Source of the DNA: an uncultured Ilumatobacter sp.
GTDB lineage: Bacteria; Actinomycetota; Acidimicrobiia; Acidimicrobiales; Ilumatobacteraceae
Assembly: GCA_937905835.1 (NCBI GenBank)
Contig: CALCXK010000105.1
Location: 1 to 16,441, forward strand
Length of the DNA stretch: 16,441 nt
Reading direction: 5' to 3'
The number at the start of each line of letters is the position of its first letter. Within the stretch, counting starts at the first letter, position 1. The notes under the pieces are model-generated. The model ran no database searches. It was not told where the DNA came from and worked only from the letters and a program-made list of their open reading frames with translations. The position numbers and the translations under genes were made by a program. Shown one piece after another: positions 13,232-16,441 of the stretch.

Positions 13232-14592
13232 GCGGCTTCGAATCCGAACTCCAAGCAGTTGCCGACCGCGTTATCGCCCAGGCCAAGCCGGGCGAGCAGG
13301 TCGAGGCATTCGTCACCCGGGGCGGCGAAACCGACGTCCGAATTTACCAGGGCGCAGTTGAGCACTTCGTGTCGGCGCAGAGCGAAGGAATCGGCATCCG
13401 CGTGATCAGCGAGGGCCGCACCGGCTTCGCTTACGCAGGCACGCTCGATGAGTCAGCGATCAGCGAAGTCCTTGCCGAGGCGCGCGACAACGTGCAGTTC
13501 GGCGAATCTGACGAGTGGGCAGCCCTCGCCGAGCCGGACGGCGTTCCGATCACCGAGCAGTCGCTGTGGAACGAGGCGCTTGCCGAATACCCGACCGATA
13601 AGAAAATCGATCTGGCGAAGAAGCTGGAGAAGCTGACTTCGGGGCGGGACCCCCGAGTCCGCGTCGACGACTCGAACTATGCCGACGCGCATGGCGAGTC
13701 GGCTGTTGCATCGACCAGCGGTATTCGAATGTCGGGTCGCGAGAACGGGTGCTATGTGTCGGTCTCCACGCTCGCCGACGAAGGTGAAGGCGATGATGCC
13801 GAGACGCAAACCGGCTTCGGTTTCAGCGTCGGTCGCAGCCCGCACGAGTTCGACCTCGACAAGGCGGCTCGAGAAGCGTCCGAGCGGGCGACGCGACTGC
13901 TCGGCGCGACCAAGCCGTTGACACGGCGCACCACTGTGGTCCTCGACCCGATGGTGACGGCACAGTTCCTCGGGGTGATTTCGTCGACGCTCAATGGCGA
14001 GGCTGTCGTGAAGGGCCGCTCACTCTTCAAAGACCGCCTTGGCGACGGTGTCGCAGCAGCCAACGTCACGCTGATCGACGACCCGACCAACACCAAGGCC
14101 TATAGCGCCACCGACGTCGACGGCGAAGGTCTCGCGGCTCGCCGTAACGTGCTGATCGAGAAGGGCGTGCTCCAACAGTTCGTCCACAACTCCTACAGCG
14201 CTCGTCGTGCCGGGACCGTGTCGACCGGCAATGCAACACGCGGCGGGTTCGCTGGCACTCCAGGCGTCGGCTGCCTTGCCCTCTCGCTTGAGCCGGGCAT
14301 GCGCTCGCAAGCGGAGATCGTCTCGGGCATTGACGACGGTCTGCTCGTGCAATCGATGCAGGGCCTGCATTCAGGCGTCAACCCCATTAGCGGTGATTTC
14401 TCGACTGGCGCAGCTGGTCTGATCATCACCAACGGCGAAGTCGGCGCACCCGTGCGTGAGTTCACGATCGCATCGACGCTCCAGCGAATGTTGCAGGACA
14501 TCGTCGAGATCGGCGGCGACATTGAATGGCTGCCGATGCGCGCCAGTGGGATGTCACTCGTGATCCGCGACGTCACGATGAGCGGGGCGTAG
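13228..14592 (+). CDS. tldE: TldE/PmbA, non-catalytic partner of TldD
   Basis: Partner subunit of 454 residues that assembles with TldD; it shares the fold but lacks the HEXXXH zinc motif, as expected for TldE. Recognisable segments are EGIGIRVISEGRTGFAYAG near residues 52-70, the RRTTVVLDPMVTAQFLGV stretch where TldD has its zinc helix, and HNSYSARRAGTVSTGNATR followed by the C-terminal FTIASTLQRMLQDIVEIGGD typical of the family. The start ATG 13228 overlaps the tldD stop as ATGA, which points to translational coupling; the longer frame from 13141 lies inside tldD and was discarded. The last strand ends in a normal family C-terminus, so the protein is complete. No small precursor peptide gene was found beside the pair, so its substrate here is unknown. 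Confidence 0.93.
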   Translation: MSGFESELQAVADRVIAQAKPGEQVEAFVTRGGETDVRIYQGAVEHFVSAQSEGIGIRVISEGRTGFAYAGTLDESAISEVLAEARDNVQFGESDEWAALAEPDGVPITEQSLWNEALAEYPTDKKIDLAKKLEKLTSGRDPRVRVDDSNYADAHGESAVASTSGIRMSGRENGCYVSVSTLADEGEGDDAETQTGFGFSVGRSPHEFDLDKAAREASERATRLLGATKPLTRRTTVVLDPMVTAQFLGVISSTLNGEAVVKGRSLFKDRLGDGVAAANVTLIDDPTNTKAYSATDVDGEGLAARRNVLIEKGVLQQFVHNSYSARRAGTVSTGNATRGGFAGTPGVGCLALSLEPGMRSQAEIVSGIDDGLLVQSMQGLHSGVNPISGDFSTGAAGLIITNGEVGAPVREFTIASTLQRMLQDIVEIGGDIEWLPMRASGMSLVIRDVTMSGA

Positions 14593-14627
14593 CAGTCCAC
14601 TTCCCCTCGGGTCAAAAGTGGACACTG
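14593..14627. repeat. Inverted repeat just after tldE
   Basis: GTCCACTT (14595-14602) and AAGTGGAC (14616-14623) form a perfect 8-bp stem with a 13-nt loop. An alternative pairing extends it: CAGT at 14593-14596 pairs with ACTG at 14624-14627 if two bases bulge. It begins directly after the tldE stop codon. No T-run follows, so a classical terminator is not supported. It may be a 3'-end structure or a protein-binding site. Confidence 0.5.
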
Positions 14628-14644
14628 CTAGCTTCGGACGTTGC

Positions 14645-14718
14645 CCCGCCTGCGATGCCCGCAGTGCACGGTACGACATTGATGGTCGTGATGCCGCCGA
14701 GCGGGCATGGCAGGCGGG
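14645..14718. repeat. 18-bp inverted repeat with one mismatch, upstream of uppP
   Basis: The left arm 14645-14662 (CCCGCCTGCGATGCCCGC) and the right arm 14701-14718 (GCGGGCATGGCAGGCGGG) are complementary at 17 of 18 positions, separated by 38 nt. The spacer can itself pair (ACGAC with GTCGT around a 7-nt loop, and CGG with CCG outside it). The right arm ends one base before the candidate -10 of uppP. There is no T-run. It could be a strong 3' structure for the tldDE mRNA, a repressor site, or one copy of a dispersed palindromic repeat. Confidence 0.75.
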
Positions 14719-14724
14719 TAGAAA
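14719..14724 (+). promoter_or_regulatory. Weak candidate -10 (TAGAAA) of uppP
   Basis: TAGAAA ends 6 nt before GTG 14731. It keeps the TA of the motif but not the final T, so it is weaker than the other boxes in this window. It directly follows the right arm of the inverted repeat. Confidence 0.3.
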
Positions 14725-14730
14725 CTCTGG

Positions 14731-15585
14731 GTGCCGATTCTTCATGCCGTCGTACTCGGACTCGTCCAGGGCTTTTCCGAGTTCCTGCCGATCTCATCGA
14801 GCGCGCATCTTCTGTTCGTTCCGTGGCTGCTTGGCTGGAACGACTTCAGCGGTGCTGGTGGCGAGAGTCTGAAGCAGTCGTTTGATGTGGCGCTGCATTT
14901 CGGCACCTTCGTCGCGGTTCTTGGATACTTTCGCACGGAGGTGAAGAGCTACGTGGTCGAAGGCACAAAGTTGGTGTTCACCCGGACGAAACCGGTCACA
15001 ACCGATGGCCGTCTCGCCTGGCTCTTCGTGCTCGCGACCATTCCCGCTGCGGCGATCGGTGCGATCTTCGAAGATAAAATCGGCACCGTACTCGGCTCGC
15101 CGCTCCTCATCGCCCTGTCGCTCATCGGTTTCGGCGTCCTGCTGGGCCTTGCCGACCGCGCTCTAGGCAAGCGCAAGGTCGAGGACTTCCAGATGCCCGA
15201 CTCGCTGAAGATTGGTGTGGCACAGGCGCTCGCACTCAACCCGGGTACGAGCCGTTCGGGCATCACGATGACCGCAGCACGCTGGATCGGTTTTGACCGC
15301 GACGCAGCGGTCCGAATCAGCTTCGTCATGTCGTTACCCGTGATCTTCGGAGCGGTTGTGTTCAAGATGCTGAGGATGTTCAGCGAGGGCGGATACGAAG
15401 ATTTGCTCGTCCCGATGGCCGCCGGCATCGTGACGTCATGCGTTTCCGGCCTCTTCGCTGTGTGGGGCACGATCAAGCTGGTCAGCACCCGGAACCTGAT
15501 GCCCTTTGTCGTCTACCGAATCGCGATCGGGGTGCTCATGCTGGTGATCCTCGCTGCTGGCTGGCGCGAGAACATCGCGGTGTGA
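14731..15585 (+). CDS. uppP: Undecaprenyl-diphosphatase UppP (BacA family)
   Basis: Integral membrane phosphatase of 284 residues that converts undecaprenyl diphosphate to the monophosphate, recycling the lipid carrier for peptidoglycan and other envelope polymers; over-expression in other bacteria gives bacitracin resistance. The first motif QGFSEFLPISSSAHL has catalytic E17, S22-S24 and H26. The second motif PGTSRSGITMTAAR is at residues 171-184, including R175. About eight hydrophobic segments are visible. The Q13 at the position of the first glutamate of E. coli BacA is common in actinobacterial members and is not a defect. The start GTG 14731 places the motif at the usual distance from the N-terminus. 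No Shine-Dalgarno site is seen. It is preceded by two inverted repeats in the 138-nt gap after tldE and converges on the SAF-domain gene with a 29-nt gap. Confidence 0.95.
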   Translation: MPILHAVVLGLVQGFSEFLPISSSAHLLFVPWLLGWNDFSGAGGESLKQSFDVALHFGTFVAVLGYFRTEVKSYVVEGTKLVFTRTKPVTTDGRLAWLFVLATIPAAAIGAIFEDKIGTVLGSPLLIALSLIGFGVLLGLADRALGKRKVEDFQMPDSLKIGVAQALALNPGTSRSGITMTAARWIGFDRDAAVRISFVMSLPVIFGAVVFKMLRMFSEGGYEDLLVPMAAGIVTSCVSGLFAVWGTIKLVSTRNLMPFVVYRIAIGVLMLVILAAGWRENIAV

Positions 15586-15614
15586 CCGGCCAGTTGACGG
15601 GCCCGGGTTCTCGG

Positions 15615-16187
15615 TCAGGGCACGAACAGAATCGACGCGAGGCTGGCCTGAGCCGCAGCGGCGACCATCGGAGCGTCGGCCGAATCGACTGCGACGAACA
15701 CGATCTCATCGGCGAGCGACACCACCTCTCCCGACTCGGCGAGCACGATGCCTTCTGACGAGATACGGACCCGGGAACCGACGACGGCGCCCCGTGCGAG
15801 CGGGTCGATAATTCCGACGACAACCGACTCGATTGTGGCGCCTCCGACTGGTCCGGCGGCTGCGGTGATGTCGGTGCTGGTGAGAACCTCACCTGCCGTC
15901 ACCCGTTGGCGCAACGTCGTACCTGCGGGGAGGGATTGCAGCGCGGCTGTGGGGACCAGAGCCTTGGGAAGATCACGTCGCTCGACACTCGGCAGGTCGC
16001 CTGCTGCGCGGTCATCGTCTGCGACGAGTACCGAGGTGGTCTCACCCCAGGCTGCGCGGGCAGCATCGACGTTGCGGAGTTCGGCGTGGACCATGAGGCC
16101 GACGGCGCCGGCGAGCGCGAAGGCTACGAGCCAATAGACCCACCGATGACGGGCCAGAAAAACACGGATTAGCACTGAAACGTGCAT
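15615..16187 (-). CDS. SAF-domain membrane-anchored protein (CpaB/FlgA-like)
   Basis: Protein of 190 residues with a short basic N-terminus (VLIRVFLARHR), one membrane segment at about residues 17-37 (WVYWLVAFALAGAVGLMVHAE) and an extracytoplasmic SAF domain at about residues 65-115, including RDLPKALVPTAAL and LPAGTTLRQRVTAGEVLTSTDI. A C-terminal all-beta part follows (VVGSRVRISSEG...EIVFVAVDSAD). SAF domains occur in CpaB of Flp pili and in FlgA chaperones, but isolated SAF genes of this size are common in actinobacteria, often beside an FmdB-type zinc-ribbon gene, and have no proven function. It is the only gene in the window with a clear Shine-Dalgarno site (AGGAG, 5 nt before ATG 16187), which suggests cotranscription with the upstream gene. 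It converges with uppP. Confidence 0.75.
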   Translation of the reverse strand: MHVSVLIRVFLARHRWVYWLVAFALAGAVGLMVHAELRNVDAARAAWGETTSVLVADDDRAAGDLPSVERRDLPKALVPTAALQSLPAGTTLRQRVTAGEVLTSTDITAAAGPVGGATIESVVVGIIDPLARGAVVGSRVRISSEGIVLAESGEVVSLADEIVFVAVDSADAPMVAAAAQASLASILFVP

Positions 16188-16192
16188 GGGAA

Positions 16193-16197
16193 CTCCT
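16193..16197 (-). promoter_or_regulatory. Ribosome binding site (AGGAG) of the SAF-domain gene
   Basis: AGGAG on the minus strand lies 5 nt before ATG 16187. It is notable because the other genes here lack such sites; it marks this gene as one translated from a leadered, probably polycistronic message. Confidence 0.65.
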
Positions 16198-16304
16198 GAG
16201 GACGAACGGATCGTGAGGGGAGTCGGCGTTTGTGATCGTATCGCTGGTGACCTGGGTTGGCTGGAGCTGGTTGACGAGAGCCGGCCAGCGTCAGGTGTGG
16301 TTGT

Positions 16305-16441
16305 TCAGTCTGACGACTTCGACGGAGCGGGCTTTGACGACTTGGTCTTGGCCGACGAGCTCTTCGACGAGTCGGACGATGAGCTTTTCGACGAGTCGGA
16401 CGATGAGCTTTTCGACGAGTCGGACGATGAGCTTTTCGACG
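16305..16441 (-). CDS. C-terminal Ser/Lys-rich repeat tail of a protein, probably FmdB-type zinc ribbon (partial)
   Basis: Only the last 44 codons are inside the window. They read three and more copies of SSKSSSSD followed by a degenerate tail (SSAKTKSSKPAPSKSSD) and TGA. The tail is hydrophilic and surely disordered. FmdB-family zinc-ribbon proteins of actinobacteria (M. tuberculosis Rv0991c/Ruc and Streptomyces homologues) have an N-terminal four-Cys zinc ribbon of about 60-70 residues and a Ser-rich disordered tail, and their gene often precedes a SAF-domain gene, as here (117-nt gap). The identification is inference from tail composition and gene order; the diagnostic zinc ribbon is beyond the edge. 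Two other frames through this repeat are also open (a plus frame reading DELFDESD units and a minus frame reading VEKLIVRL units), so the frame choice is not certain. Codon use (mainly TCG, AGC and AAG) favours the Ser/Lys frame. Confidence 0.5.
   Translation of the reverse strand, partial: SKSSSSDSSKSSSSDSSKSSSSDSSKSSSAKTKSSKPAPSKSSD
16366..16441. repeat. 24-bp tandem repeat, three full units, running off the window
   Basis: Three identical 24-bp units lie at 16366-16389, 16390-16413 and 16414-16437 (plus-strand unit starts GACGAGTCGGACGATGAG and ends CTTTTC). A fourth begins at 16438. A diverged half unit (GACGAGCTCTTC) precedes the array at 16354-16365. The period is a multiple of three, so changes in copy number keep the coding frame. 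Identical units imply recent duplication or ongoing homogenisation. Confidence 0.9.

Noticed and set aside
14731..14790. UppP apparently missing a catalytic glutamate (Q13 instead of E)
   Set aside because: Many actinobacterial and other UppP proteins have Gln at this position and keep the E of SEFLPISS; it is normal family variation.

Overview
This 16.4 kb window is ordinary-looking chromosome from a high-GC (roughly 60-65% by eye) actinobacterium, most likely of the class Acidimicrobiia. The assignment rests on frequent GTG starts, actinobacterial-type GlgP, Rv3032-like glycosyltransferase and TldD/TldE proteins, and near-absence of Shine-Dalgarno sites combined with a TAnnnT hexamer 6-9 nt before most start codons (the actinobacterial leaderless promoter pattern). 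The taxon is an inference. There is no tRNA, rRNA, CRISPR array, insertion sequence or phage gene, and no gap between genes longer than about 150 bases.

Layout. (1) 3-1653, plus strand: 3' part of a MeaB/ArgK GTPase (cobalamin-mutase chaperone), then an enoyl-CoA hydratase, so acyl-CoA/propionyl-CoA metabolism. (2) 1670-6755, minus strand: in transcription order a GT4 glucosyltransferase, alpha-glucan phosphorylase GlgP and an MFS exporter. (3) 6782-8767, plus strand: branching enzyme GlgB, divergent from the GT4 gene across 26 bp that carry two overlapping, back-to-back -10 hexamers. Regions 2 and 3 together form a storage or structural alpha-glucan locus: chain synthesis, branching and phosphorolysis. 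(4) 8764-11724, minus strand: in transcription order a FlK-type hotdog thioesterase, a PAP2 membrane phosphatase, GalT and a SRPBCC protein. (5) 11840-15585, plus strand: tldD-tldE (overlapping by 4 nt), then undecaprenyl-diphosphatase uppP after a 138-nt spacer containing two inverted repeats. (6) 15615-16441, minus strand: a SAF-domain membrane protein, preceded by the C-terminal Ser/Lys-rich repeat tail of another gene, probably an FmdB-type zinc-ribbon protein, cut by the window edge.

The most interesting signals are regulatory and structural: nine of the thirteen genes whose 5' ends lie here have a leaderless-type promoter; the glgB/GT4 promoter is symmetric with interlocked -10 boxes; an 18-bp inverted repeat with one mismatch abuts the start of uppP; and a 24-bp tandem repeat at the right edge is open on both strands. 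I found no clear new defence or biosynthetic system.
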